Assembly: GCA_034387635.1 (NCBI GenBank)
Contig: JAOANU010000009.1
Coordinates: forward strand, 372,001-436,000
Length of the DNA stretch: 64,000 nt
Reading direction: 5' to 3'
Source: Rhodosporidiobolus odoratus
Lineage: Eukaryota; Basidiomycota; Microbotryomycetes; Sporidiobolales; Sporidiobolaceae
The translations under genes and the position numbers were made by a program. Below, piece by piece: positions 12,045 through 23,618 of this stretch; within the stretch, counting starts at the first letter, position 1, and each line of letters opens with the position of its first letter. The notes under the pieces are model-generated. The model was given only the letters and a program-made list of their open reading frames with translations, was not told where the DNA came from and did no database searches.

Positions 12045-13374
12045 ATGCCCGGCCTTACAGACGATGAAGTAGTGAGCGAGATGCGCAAGATGGTGTGTTG
12101 CCTTGCCCGCTCCCGTATCCCTAGGGGGGGAGCCTTACAGGGCTTCCTGCACGACTTTGTTCCTCGGTCCGACGGTTACGCTGACATATTACCCACTTAG
12201 ACTGCGTTCATCAAGCAAGAAGCGCTGGAGAAGGCTCGCGAGATCAAGGTCAAGGCGGATGAGGAGTTTGCGATTGAAAAGGTACGTTCGCGCTCTTGTG
12301 CCCACGTCCCATCCCCCTTGAAGCAGGACATGGGGATAGTTCCGACTCCCCGTGCCGAGAGCTCATCGTTTCCTTCCTGGCCTCCCGCTGCGCAGGGTAA
12401 GATCGTCCGTCAAGAATCCGCCAACATCGACGCAAACTTTGAGAGGAAGAAGAAGCAGGCGGACATTGAGAAAAAGATGTGCGCACAGTTCCCTTATTCG
12501 CGTGCCCCGCTCCCTTCTTCTGACAACTCCCCTCGAACCCTTTCCCCACCGATCCCGATTATCTGCCCACCGTCTCCCATCGTCTTCGCCACCGCTCAAA
12601 ACAGCGCCATCTCGAACCAGAACAACAAAGCCCGTCTACAGCTTCTTGAGAAACGTGAGGAATTGCTGGAGAAGGTGTTTGAGGAGGCGAGGGAGAAGCT
12701 TAGCGAGGTGACCGGTGACGAGGGAAAGTACGCGGAGTTACTGAAGGGGCTGGTGCTGCAGGTGCGCTCTCGCTCATATCCAATGTTCCCCTCGCCGCGG
12801 CCATGCGTAGAGCAAGAAAGGTTATTCGTTTACGCTGTCGCACGCTCACATTCCGTCTCTATGTTGCAGGCCCTCTATACTCTCATGGAGAAGGATATCA
12901 AGGTGTCCGGCCGGCCGAAGGACAAGGCGATTCTTGAGAAGGCGGCTCAGCAAGCGGCAGAGGAATTTGAGAAAGAGGCCGGATACAAGATCTCGCTCGA
13001 GGTCGATGACGAGCTGGGCGACAAATCGTACGTTGACTTCTCTCTGCTCTCTCCCGGGCACTATGTGGCGTAAGCTGACGACCCTGCTTGCTTTTCCTCC
13101 CTTTCGTCATCACGACTGGCAGTTCCGGCGGCATCCTTCTTCGCGGATACGGCTCAAGGATCACGGTCAACAACACCCTGGATGAACGGCTCAGGCTGCT
13201 GGAAGAACGGATGCTGCCCGAGATTCGGGAGAGTCTTTTCGGAAAGAACGAGAACCGAAGGGTGTGTCGCGCTTTCCCCACTTTTCCTTTACGTTCTCCT
13301 GCCTGGCCTGTTGTGCTCTGTCACGTCCCCTTGTGTATATGCTCACCGGTGTCACTGTGCAGTTTTACTCTTGA
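12045..13374 (+). CDS. VMA4: V-type H+-ATPase subunit E
   Basis: Seven exons (12045-12092, 12201-12281, 12396-12478, 12605-12761, 12870-13027, 13123-13261, 13363-13374) encode 225 residues. The N-terminal helix MPGLTDDEVVSEMRKMTAFI, the coiled-coil region (IKQEALEKAREIKVKADEEF, EFERKKK-type repeats, RLQLLEKREELL) and the C-terminal globular part with GGILLRGYGSRITVNNTLDERL and MLPEIRESLFG are diagnostic of subunit E, part of the peripheral stalk joining V1 and Vo. The product ends NENRRFYS, encoded by a 12-nt last coding exon (TTT TAC TCT TGA), comparable with the short aromatic C-terminus of yeast and animal proteins. Intron density is high for a small gene. Confidence 0.95.
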
Positions 13375-13848
13375 TTTCCTCTGCCCCCTGCCCGACTCCT
13401 CGCAGCCCTTTATCCACTTTCGTATCTACCCTCTCGTCCACGCCCCGCTCTCGTTCGCATCCGCCCCCGCCTGGCCGTGCTTCGTTCTTCCTGCTTGGCC
13501 CGTCTGTTTCCATTGTAGTCTCGCAGCTGTTTGCCTGCTTCGTTGTGTTTGTGCAAGTGCTTCATTTTTCTCGCTTTAATCAGAGGTGTAGGAGGATACA
13601 ACGAGGAGGAAAGCTTGTGAAGGGCCGTGCAAGGCTTCAGGGTGTCATACATATGGTCGGGTACGCAGAGTCGACGTTTCACAGCGAAACTAACTTGACG
13701 TGTTGGCAATTTCACGGTCGCTCCTTTGCCTCGACCAACATTCGTCGATCTCGTTGTGAGGTGCCACATCACCCAGGAGCATACTCAAATACTCTCAAAC
13801 GACCCTGCCACTACATAGCTACGCCCCGCTCGCCTCCACAAGGACGAC
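13375..13848. other. Intergenic region between VMA4 and the PTEN gene
   Basis: 3' flank of VMA4 and promoter of the tandem PTEN gene. The VMA4 side is pyrimidine-rich, with many TTC/CCT runs. No gene recognised. Confidence 0.4.
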
Positions 13849-16076
13849 ATGACAGACTTCGCCCGACGCATTGTCAGCGGCAAGAAGTCCCGCTTTGTAC
13901 ACGATGGGTTTGATCTCGACCTCGTACAGCTTACAAACAGGTATCTTATATCTACTCCACCGCCGCAACCCGGTCGAGAATCGCTGATCAGATGCTTCGT
14001 TCGCAGAATCATCATTATGGGCTACCCTGCGAGCGGGTTCGCGGCATTGTATCGCAATAAGCGGTGCGTCGAACTCGCCTCTTGCCCACTGTAGGCGGCT
14101 ACGACGCGTAGGCCTACACTGGGTAGAAACGTTGGACACTCACCCTCTTTCCGCTCGCCGCAGTTCCGACGTCCTCCGTTTCCTCGAGCCCTTCGCCCCT
14201 CACTACAAAATCTTCAACCTCTGCCCCCTCTACGAAAACTCCTACGACGCCTCAGCATTCACCCACAAAGGGATTGACCGAGAAGGGGAACCGGTCGCGC
14301 GGTTTCCATGGCCGGACCATCACCCGCCTCCACTTAGTCTGATGAGACTCATGAGCGGGGAAGCGAAGAGGTGGTATGAGGCGGATGAGAGGAATGTGGT
14401 GGTGATTCATTGCAAGGTGCACCAGGTCTCGTTTTGGCTTCTTTTGTCTTTGACCTGACTGATCCTCTTGCTTTGCCTTGTATGCAGGCAGGGAAGGGCC
14501 GGTACGGTTCTTTCAACTTCTGCCTCACTTTTTGCATGTCCCCGGCGCTGACTACGATGTTTTGGGCAGCTCTGGCTCCTTTGCCATCTCGCTACTTATG
14601 ACCCTGCCGGGTCTGCCCTCTGCGCCGCCCACCTCGACTCCGTCTTCGGAAGACGGGGAGAAGGACAGGAACCTATGCGAGAGTAAGTACGCCCTCGACC
14701 CACGGGCGGTAACGGGCAAGACAGAAGAAGAAATCGCTGGTATGACGATGCAGGAGAAACTCGAGTGCGTTTCCCCTCTCATGCTCGCTCTGTTGGTCTC
14801 CCAACCTACCTTCTTTCCCAGATACCTTCTGCGCTTCCATACCCTACGACGTATGTCTCCAGGCGCCAAACAGTACGGCGTCTCTATCGCTTCGCAACGC
14901 CGCTTCTTGGGGTATTTTGCACGCCTTCTCAGCAATAACGACCCGCGGCAACACCTCACACACGACGAGCGAGGAAACCCGCCGACGCCGAGAAAGGTCG
15001 TGCTCGAGTATGTCAAGATCAATGGACCGGGACTGCAAGGCGCTAGCAAGGTTCTCACCGGCGGAAAGGATAAGATGGCGGTGAAGGTTCGACCTGTCCC
15101 GTCTCTTTGCGCCGAAAAGAAGGCGAGCATGCACTGACTCGACCCTGCAGGTGTATCGCTACAAAGATAGTATCGCTGCCAACCTTGGACGGCGAGAGCT
15201 AGCGCTCTCGGCCGGCGAACCGCTTCACCCGATCGACGACGCAAAAGAATGGGACGACCGCGATGACATGTTTGTCCTCGTCGGCGGACTCATCGAGTCT
15301 TGCTCCGCGAGTCCCGCAGTCACCTCCGCCGCTCCATCTCCTTCGCCCTCTCCAGCACCTCAGGTCAATGTCGCTCCCATCGCGGCGTCGTCTTCGCATT
15401 TCCCCTCAGATACACAAGCCGGCGCATCCACCGCTTCTAACGCCTCAGCCTCGACGGCCTCCCTCCCTTCTGCCGTCTTAGACACGCCTGCAAGCAGTAT
15501 CGCTCCTAGCGACACTTCTTCGCCCGTAACCTTACCTCCTCCAAACTCGTCCATCGCAGACGACAGCACAGCAACCCCAAAGCACCCTCGTATACCTCGC
15601 ACCCGCAGCCTAATTCCTCATACCTCTTTCCTTCCCCTCCCCGTCTCTCCGCTCGAGGCGACCAACCCTTCACGGAGAGAAGCGGACGAAGCGAAAGCAG
15701 CTGCGAAGGAAGAGGGTGGGATCGTGCTCGACGCGGACAGGGAGGTCATGCTCAAGTTTTTGGTAGGAGAGACGGGGAAAAAGCATGGGAGGTTGCCGGA
15801 TATGGTGCGCTCCTTTTCTCCTGTTCTCGTCTCTCGCCGTTTGTACCGTCGGGGACTGACCTCAGAAACTACTTGCTCCCTTTTCTGTGTCCGGCTTCGA
15901 ATGAGCAGGCTGCGCTTGCTATCTCGTGGTTCATCCCTTCTTTCGAATACGCCCCTTCGTCAACGGTGGAAGGCGCAGGGCAGCGGTCGAAGATCTTGCT
16001 AGATCGGAAAGAGCTGGACTTTGTCAAGCCCTTCGCTGGTATTGACAGTGTCGAGGTCGGGTGGCGATGGGTATAG
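13849..16076 (+). CDS. TEP1: PTEN-type phosphatidylinositol 3-phosphatase
   Basis: Eight exons (13849-13940, 14007-14063, 14164-14416, 14488-14501, 14570-14764, 14822-15086, 15151-15804, 15909-16076) give 565 residues. The N-terminal phosphatase has the PTEN signature RRIVSGKKSRF, IIIMGYPASG, YNLCPLYEN-like and the P-loop HCKAGKGRSG with catalytic Cys about residue 133 (human Cys124). The P-loop spans a 14-nt exon. A C2-like region follows (VYRYKDSIAANLG, DDMFVLVGG) and closes at the C-terminus with FVKPFAGIDSVEVGWRW. Between the two C2 pieces lies an approximately 200-residue Ser/Pro/Ala-rich insert (about codons 310-480). It dephosphorylates PtdIns(3,4,5)P3, opposing PI3K. Length exceeds the 403 residues of human PTEN because of the insert. 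Confidence 0.95.
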
Positions 16077-16254
16077 ACGGATGTACTGGCTGCAATGACC
16101 CTTACTAGCCATACTTGGCGGAAGCGCGACAAAGAACGTAAGATAGCACACGCAACAATTAGCCTACGATTGTCCTTGTCCACCCATACCCTTTCCACTG
16201 TACCATAGATCCAATCAGCCAACCAGCGGCGCCTTGACACCCGTGATTCAACCC

Positions 16255-19171
16255 TCAGGCTACCTCCCTCTTCTCCCTAACCCATCCCCTCCACTTACTC
16301 CAAACCCTCTTCTCATCCTCCCCCTCTCCCCCCGCCCCTCCTCCCTCAGACCTCGTGCCCGTCCTCGACCTATACAAGCTCGATCCGGCGAGCGTCATCT
16401 CACACTCTCCTCCTCCTCCTTCTTGTCGCATCCACCTACTACCATAAGCCGAATACGTTGAAGCGGGTCGACCTTCTTCGACCATTTCCCAAGCTGCTTG
16501 GGTAGCATCGGCGGCTTGAGTCGAAGCGTCTTGGAGGCTGTGAGATCGGGAAATGGTAGTGGGTCGACGTTTGAGCTTGGCCGGAGGAGAGGCTGGTGCA
16601 GATTGAGCGGTAGACGACGCGAGGAGCGTGGCGGTAAGAGGAGGAGGAGGAGCGACTATGGGAAGAGGATCTTTCGGCGAAGTCTCGCACAGGTTCTCAA
16701 ATCTCCAGTACCTAGCCTCCCCCTCCGCTTCCGCAAATTCAGTACTGGTCATGCTAGTCGTCGGTCCCAGCCCATACTCCGTCCGAGAACGACGTTCTTC
16801 AGCTTCACGAAGGCGGTCCAGGTCGCGCTCGCGACGAGACTTGAGGCTGTTCGACCCCGACCCAGAGGCAGACCCGGAAGCAGACCTCTTCCTCAACGCT
16901 CCGAAGCTGGACGTCCACTTGAGCGCTCCCGCCGATTTCCTCCCTCCCAGCGCAGGCGAGCGCGCGTTGGCCAGAGGTGAAGTGGCAGATTTGCCGACGA
17001 GCGTGCTTGCCAGCCCCTTTTTCGCCTGTACCGATAGAGCTGGAGAACCCTTGGCGGAGGAGCTGAGGACGGCTTCAGGTCCTTCGCGCAGAAGCTGGAT
17101 GAGGTAAGAGCGGGCTTCGCGAGAGGCGGCGGCTTCGGCTGCGGTGGAGGCGTCGCGGGGGTAAGGACGGGACTGAGCGCGAAGGGGAGAGAATTGAGGT
17201 TTTGCGGTGGCTGTGGACTTCGCTGGGGAGGATGAGAGCGAGGAGGATGCGGGAGGAGGGGTGGAGGGACCGGCAAAGGATTGGGGACGTGGGCGGGCGG
17301 AGGACTGGGAAAGAGAGGCGAAGGCGGGAGGAGACTTGGAAGAGGATGGTAGAGAACCGTACTCGGCGCATCGAAGAGCGCTGCGGTTGGTGGCAGGAAT
17401 GGAAGTTTCGGAAGTGGACCTTGTGATTGGGGACACATAGGCGGAGATGGGGCGGGGCTTAGTGGTCACTTGTAGTTCAGGGTTACGAGGAGGGACGGTG
17501 GTGGGATGGTAGGAAGTGGGCGAAGAGACGATTTCTTCGGCGGCGAGTTCGACAAAAGGAGTGGAAGGCGAATAGGTGCTGAGCATGCTGGTCGTGCGAG
17601 ATCGGTCGCCATCGCCAACAAATTGGGTCGACGTGCTAAAGATGGACTCGGCGCCAAGAGAAGAAGGGGACTTGCTCTCTCTGGACGGGCGGCGACGACC
17701 CTTTCTCGAATCCCTCGTCAGCATACGCTTCAGTTGCGAGACCGCAGACTGAAAGCCGCTGGTCCCCGAGCGCTTCTCCTTCTCGCTAGACGCCGAAGTC
17801 GACATGTGGAGAGCCTTACCTTCAGTAGAACGGCTCGGGTATAGAGGGCCAGAGAGCTTCGGGGGCGGAGGAACAGCAGTGGCTGCTTGTTCCGGCATCA
17901 GGACGGGTGCAGCCGATGACGCCGGACCAGCGGCGAGTACAGGTGCTAGAGCTGTAGGAGGACCGAGAATGGGGGCAGGTGCAAGAGACGGAGGGGCGGC
18001 GGTAGGCGGAGAAGGGTATGGAGAGAGCGGCTGCTGGGCGGGCGTGGGCGGGAAAGGCGACACAGGGGGGATGAGCGGCTGCTGCGGAACAGCATATGGT
18101 TGTGTGGGGACTGAAGGAAGGCGACGGGCTGTAGCGAGACGAGTTTAGCCGAGATAAGCCGAAAGATAAACGGAAGTACGCACGATGGAAGGCGGACGTC
18201 TCGTATGAAGTTTGAAGCGGAAGTGACGCAGTTGACCTGTTGACAACCTGCTGCGTCGCTTGCTGGGCGGGCAGCAAGCTCTGTGGCGATCGGGCTGACG
18301 ACCCTTGCGGAAATGCGGCGAGTGTCAAGCCCAGAAGACCATCTTGCAAAGCGTCAACGCTGGCCCTGGCGCGAGGCGTTCTCGGCGCCGGCGGTGGCTT
18401 TTCCTTACTCAGAGTCCCGAAGGCGAAGCCTGGCATACCCTCACGGACCGAGTCGAAGCTGGCTCGAGACGGCGATTTTATGACGGGCGGGCGAGGTAGT
18501 GGTGGCTTGGTCCTCTTCGACTGAGGAGGCTGCGGCATCGGCGCAACCCCGAGCAAGCCATCCTGAAGAGTGTCGAGGCTGGCGCGAGAAAGTCGGCGAG
18601 AGAGTGCGGCATTGGAGGCGGAAGACGACGCCTTTTCCTTCTTCGAGATTGCTGGTGGGCCAGGAGTAGGAAACCCGAGCAACCCATCCCGTACCGTAGC
18701 GATATCCTCGTTGCGTGGAACAATCTCCCACTTGTCCTCTCGAGCCTTTCTCGGCCGCTCCGTCGTCGACTTTGCTGCGTCGCTGCCTCCCACGGAGGAA
18801 CCGGTCCCAAGTGCCTTTGGGACTCGACTCCAAATCTCGCTCACGCCTCCGCCGCTGTTGCTTTTCGGGGGCTTGGATTTGCTCGCCTGTCGCTTGTGTG
18901 GTTTCTGCGCGCTCGAGCGTCGGGCGGAGGGGCGGCGGGTAAGCTCCGGATTCTTTTCGAGAGCCTCTCGGTAGGCGGGCGATTCAAGGAGCGAGTGAAG
19001 CAGCGGGAAGTCACCCCTGCGCAGGGGAATGGCCTGGCTGGCTGGGGAGCCAAAGGAGGGCGGGGAGGCCTGGGCGTAGGTGGAAGGGGCGGGATGAACT
19101 ACGGCAAAGGAGGGTAGGGAAGGCGGATAAGACGTCGGCGGATTGGAGAGGGAATTTGAGGCGACCGACAT
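16255..19171 (-). CDS. Large low-complexity protein with internal LQDGLLG repeats, unknown function
   Basis: Two exons (18184-19171 and 16255-18128) encode 953 residues. ATG 19171 (MSVASNSLSNPP) is the first good start; the frame is open upstream. Most of the protein is Ser/Pro/Ala-rich and probably disordered. Four copies of a motif close to RASxDxLQDGLLG occur at about 40-residue spacing in exon 1 (translated from 18672-18710, 18549-18590, 18422-18470 and 18326-18370). A basic helical segment (RRERDLDRLREAEERRSR) and a conserved-looking ending (SLYRSRTG, WSKWRGWVREKREVA) lie in exon 2. No enzymatic domain was recognised. A scaffold or signalling adaptor role would be a guess. Confidence 0.75.
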
Positions 19172-19802
19172 GTGCCCGGTCGGTAGAGAGGTGAGCTGTG
19201 TAAGAAGGAGGAAGGAGAGCAAGAACCAGGGGTTCCAACGCACGAAGAGCGGGGGATGCAAGAGGAGACCTTGATCCTCCGTGGAGTGCCTCGGAGGCAA
19301 GCCCGTCCCCCTCAAACCCTCCTTGGTCACGCAGATCACGCAGATCACGCAGTCACGCTGTACCCCTGCTGTCTGTAGCCTCCCGCTGTGTTACCGTCGC
19401 TCGCAGCAGTGCAAGGTGCATCCCGTCCGTCGGGTCCAACCTCATCAGCTCGAAGCGGACGACTCATCAAGTGGGGCCCATCGAGACGGGGTCGCTGTTG
19501 AGCAGAGACTAGAGGTTTGCAGTAGGTGGGTACAGTGTTTTTTGATCGTCGCAGAATAGATCGAGCGCCAACGAAGCCGACGGTTGTGCCCTTCGCTTGG
19601 CCAGGTTATGTGATACTAAAGCTTCTTCCCTTTAGGGCACACCGGCTGCATCGTTCGCCCATGCTCCTGAACCTACCGACCTGCCCGTGATACACTTGCG
19701 CATCCCGATATTCTCCGTTCCCGCCGCGAGGCTCAGTTCGCGGCTCTCTGGTTGTTCCGCTGCCTCCATACAAGCCAACACGCGACAGAGTACTCCGTCA
19801 TA
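19172..19802. other. Divergent promoter region with short tandem repeat
   Basis: A 631-bp spacer between divergent start codons. It contains three 9-bp repeats (TCACGCAGA-type) near 19327-19354. The minus-strand frame of the neighbouring gene remains open into it as far as 19348, but without protein-like content. Confidence 0.4.
19327..19354. repeat. 9-bp tandem repeat (TCACGCAGA)x3
   Basis: Three consecutive near-identical 9-bp units in the divergent promoter region. Confidence 0.85.
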
Positions 19803-21124
19803 ATGCCTGTCGACGGCGCGGAGGTGCGTTGTCGCTATCATCCTTTTCATATCTCCGCTTACTTCCTTTTCTCTCCCAGACCTCGCCCTTTTCCCTCCTC
19901 CCTCTCGACCTACTCCACCTAATCTGTATCCCCATTCTCGATTTCCCCCCAGCAATCGCGACTGCAAACCTCCATTCCCTCTCCCTCGCCTCTCGCGCCT
20001 GGTCCCTCGCGGCCCAACCCGCTCTTTTCTACTCTCCTTACCTATCCTCCGACCCTTCCGACCTATCCTCCGACCCTCCCGACCGGGTCGAACCTCGGAC
20101 GTATGCTCGCCTCAAGTCTTTCCTCCAGGCCGTCCAAGGCAGACCGGATCTAGCCGCCGCCGTCCGCGAGTTCGATGCCGGAAAGTACACTGCCCGGTGT
20201 ACGACCGAAGCCGAAGTCGACCGGCGACTCGTTTCACGCCTTTCGATCAAGCTCATCCAGGTCTGCTCGAACCTCAGGACATTCTCGCTACCCTTTATCA
20301 CGCAGGCGGACAAGTATGACTTGGTCGTCGCGCTGCGGAAGCTTTCTTCCCTCGAGGTCGTCACAATTGGTGAAGGTGCCGCCATCTCGGATCCCTGGGT
20401 CATCAACGTCGACATCGCGATCAAGGACCAATGGGGAACAGCCGTATGGACGAGGGACGATATGGTAACCTTCGCGAATCACTGGCCGAGGTTGCGCAAG
20501 GTCGTCCTGCAGGTCAAATTGAGGGGCTTGACTCAGGACGCTGTGGCACCTATACCGTGGCATCTCGAGGGGTTTGAGCTGGCTTTACTCAAGCACGGCA
20601 AAGTATCCTTCGACTACCTCGACCGGTTACTCTCAAATACGCATTCTTCCCTTCGTCGGCTGGTCCTCACTGAGCATCAACTCGACCCGGACGACCTACT
20701 ACATGTTTTCGAAGCGTACGGTGCAACCCTCACGGCGCTAGAAACGACCACGGCCAACATCTATGCCCCGAATGAATCCCTTTTCTCCACCATTGCCTCG
20801 TCTTGTCCTTCTCTCCGTTTCCTCCGCCTCGGTACTCCAGTCTACGCCCTGTCCTCTGGCCTCTCGCATCTCTCCGAGCTCCATCACCTGTCCGACCTCG
20901 CACTCGACCACATCCTCCTTCAACGCCTCGAAGGCCCCACCTCCGTATTAGCAGCCGAACTTCGCCGGTTCCCCAGACTCAGGCGACTCTCCCTTACGCC
21001 AGGTTACCACGGCGACCCTACAGACGACCTCGAGCAGTTTCAACAGTTCCAGCTCAGGTTGCATGTGTTGAAGAGAGCGTTGAAGCATGAAATGGAGGTG
21101 ATCGTACGGCCGCCTTTCTGCTGA
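19803..21124 (+). CDS. F-box-like protein with degenerate leucine-rich repeats
   Basis: Two exons (19803-19823 and 19880-21124) encode 421 residues. The short first exon (MPVDGAE) is followed by SPFSLLPLDLLHLICIPIL ... LHSLSLASRAWSLAAQP, an F-box-like helix pair. Downstream there are strand-turn repeats such as LRRLVLTEHQL, LRFLRLGTPV and LRRLSLTPGY. These features fit the large family of basidiomycete F-box/LRR proteins acting as substrate receptors of SCF ligases; the substrate is unknown. Confidence 0.75.
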
Positions 21125-21371
21125 AACTGGACTAGTTCTCCTTCGCTGTCGTGACGACGAGAGACGTAATAGAAGATACATGAACAATGGCGGCTGCAGC
21201 GTCAAGCCCGTCCGCTACAAACAGAAAGGTAAAATGGCCAGATCGTACGTCAAACGTAAACGTGAACTAAAACTACTCAATGATGTACTCGTCGTCGCGG
21301 CCCCTCAAAAGTCCACATCTAAGCACATGCCGCCGTCGGTCCTTCCGGACCAGGTCCAGCAGAGATCCCTC

Positions 21372-23248
21372 TTACAACCTCTGCGGTTTCGGCGTCCTGG
21401 CAAAGTCATTCTCCTCCTCCTCCTCCTCATCATCCTCATCATTCCTCAAACTAAACCTCTCCATCCTCATCTCCTCATCCCTTCCCACTCCACCCCCACC
21501 CCCTCCTCTCCCCTCCTTCTCAAAATCAAACAGCGGCTCAACTCCCCCCGTCACGACCCCCCCACCTCTGTAATACGAAGTCGAGTGTCGAGCGTCGGCT
21601 TCCCGAGTTCCCCGTTCGAGGTCACTCGTGTCGGAAGCCATTGAGAGACGACCACCGTTTCGCGAGTCGGAACCGAGGAGGGAGTGTCGGGTACCGTGCA
21701 TGGAGTGACGGCGTGAGGCGACGAATTCGTTATCGGACCGGGAGAGATTCTACGCGACACGATTTCAGGAGATGCGTTAGCGGCCCTGTTTTGTTTGGTG
21801 TGGTCAAGGTCAAGGAACGAAAGGCAACGCACGAGAAGGTACACGCCGAGAGAAATAATGTACAATCCGCACAACAGGGAAAGGGTGTTGGAGCCGCCAG
21901 AGGTGTTGAGGCCGTGGAAGAGAATGATCGAAGCGATGAGGGTACAGGAGGAGAAGCCGACGAAGTACTGCGGGTTCACCACGGTTGTCGGGAAGAGGTC
22001 GAGGGCCTGCGGACAGGAAGCGTGAGAATGCGGGTTATGAAGCAAGTCACGAATGAGCCGCGGCTTACTCGGTTGAAATAGTTCATTTGTACTGCAGGGG
22101 GGCCGGGGAGGGAGCAAGTCAGTCTTGAAGCGAGCAGAAACAGACGGTAGACAAAAGCGTACCGGCAATACATCCCACGACCGTAAACGCGAAGATCCAA
22201 GTCCCCGCTCGCCAAAGCTGATTGTTACCCGCGAAGGTGAGCTTGATAGCCACTCCGAAGCCTTTGACCGCCATGACCGATACACTGCCAACGAGGGAGC
22301 AAATCGAGATGTAGACGAGTGGATTCGACGCGCCGTGAACGGGCGCCACTCGGTAGATCATGTATAGGGTGAAGCAGAGGACAAAGAAACAGTAGAACAT
22401 GAAACCTGAGAAAAGTGCTTGATTAGCGACATGTCAAGCAAGAACAGAGAGGGAGAGCGCACCGGGTTGTAAGGCGTACTCCAGTACTTCATCGACAGTC
22501 GAGATGTCCTTGTCCTCAGGCGCATGCAGGACGATGATGATGGAGCCGACTAGACATAAGGAGCATCCCGCGATGCCGATTTTTCCTAATCGTTCGCCAA
22601 GGAAGATCGCGGCGAGGACAGCACTGTGGGCGGCGGCCAAAGTCAGTCATGTTGCACAGCCACGTGAAGGACATGCGTACCCAATGAGGACCGAAAGAGC
22701 GCCTAGCGGCGTGACAAGAACTGGTGGAGCGAAGGTGTATGCTGCGAAGTTTGCGACTGTAGAAAGTCGAGTCAGCTCCTTCCTCTCCCATATGCAGCTT
22801 CAGACTTTGCGAACCTTCTCCGACGACCACTGCAGGAGGAAGAGAAAGGTCATCAGCAGCACGTTGCGTTGCAACCGACGAAAGGTGGTGCTCCATAACA
22901 CCCTCATGATGCGACCGCTTGAAGCGGAAGCAGGAGGGACGACGTGGTGGAAGCGGACGTACTTGTCAACATGCCTGCCCACCACAAACCGTTCTTGAGG
23001 TAAGAATGCGAGTCGCTCGAGAATCCATCGTGGCTGTCTGCAGCGGAAATCAGACCCTGCGGGAATCACGCCTCGTGAGCTCTGTTGCGCATACAAGCCA
23101 TGGTCAGAGAGCATACCTTCTTGGTGATGATGAAGGATGTGCCGATAGCAGCACTGGAAGAGATAGCCAAGGCTAATCCGATGTACTTGTCTCCAGGGTT
23201 GACGGAGGATGCGACCTGTTCTGCTACTTGTGTTGCGGCGGCCTCCAT
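21372..23248 (-). CDS. NIPA-type magnesium transporter (DUF803 / drug-metabolite transporter superfamily)
   Basis: Nine exons (23117-23248, 22963-23056, 22815-22829, 22681-22756, 22463-22623, 22163-22405, 22069-22091, 21833-22006, 21372-21749) give 431 residues. Diagnostic segments are [38 protein letters not shown], the [20 protein letters not shown] signature, [23 protein letters not shown] and the closing VYLLNLSRS. About nine membrane helices are expected, with a cytosolic Ser/Gly/acidic tail of some 110 residues ([10 protein letters not shown] near the end). NIPA proteins move Mg2+ at plasma or endosomal membranes. Exon 3 is a 15-nt micro-exon and exon 7 only 23 nt; both are required to keep the conserved sequence. 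Confidence 0.93.
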
Positions 23249-23618
23249 CGTGTCTCGCGTGCTGATCAGGCTCGTATATGCGTGTCGACGGCTTGTCTTG
23301 CTGTTCGAGGAGTGGGAGGATGCGACGTGCAGGCGGGGTGGGTATGCGAAGAGGGGGGGAGTGAATCCGCGAAACCAAGTGTACAGCGCGGGAGGCTGTA
23401 GAAGCGTACGATACGCAATGCAGAATGCTCCTGCTCGAGGTAGCAGGCGAACGCAGCGAAGTGATGGGAACCGGAGACGAGACGAGACAGACGGACTCTC
23501 GCAGCGCGTGCCTCGACGCGGACGAACCAAGCAACAACAAGGGGTACTAGCTTTTTGCACACGCACACAGAAGAGAGCGATACAAGTAGACATGAGCCGT
23601 GGAAGATAGGAAGCACCC
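23249..23618. other. Intergenic region
   Basis: Promoter of the NIPA gene and 3' flank of the minus-strand F-box gene. No gene recognised. Confidence 0.4.
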
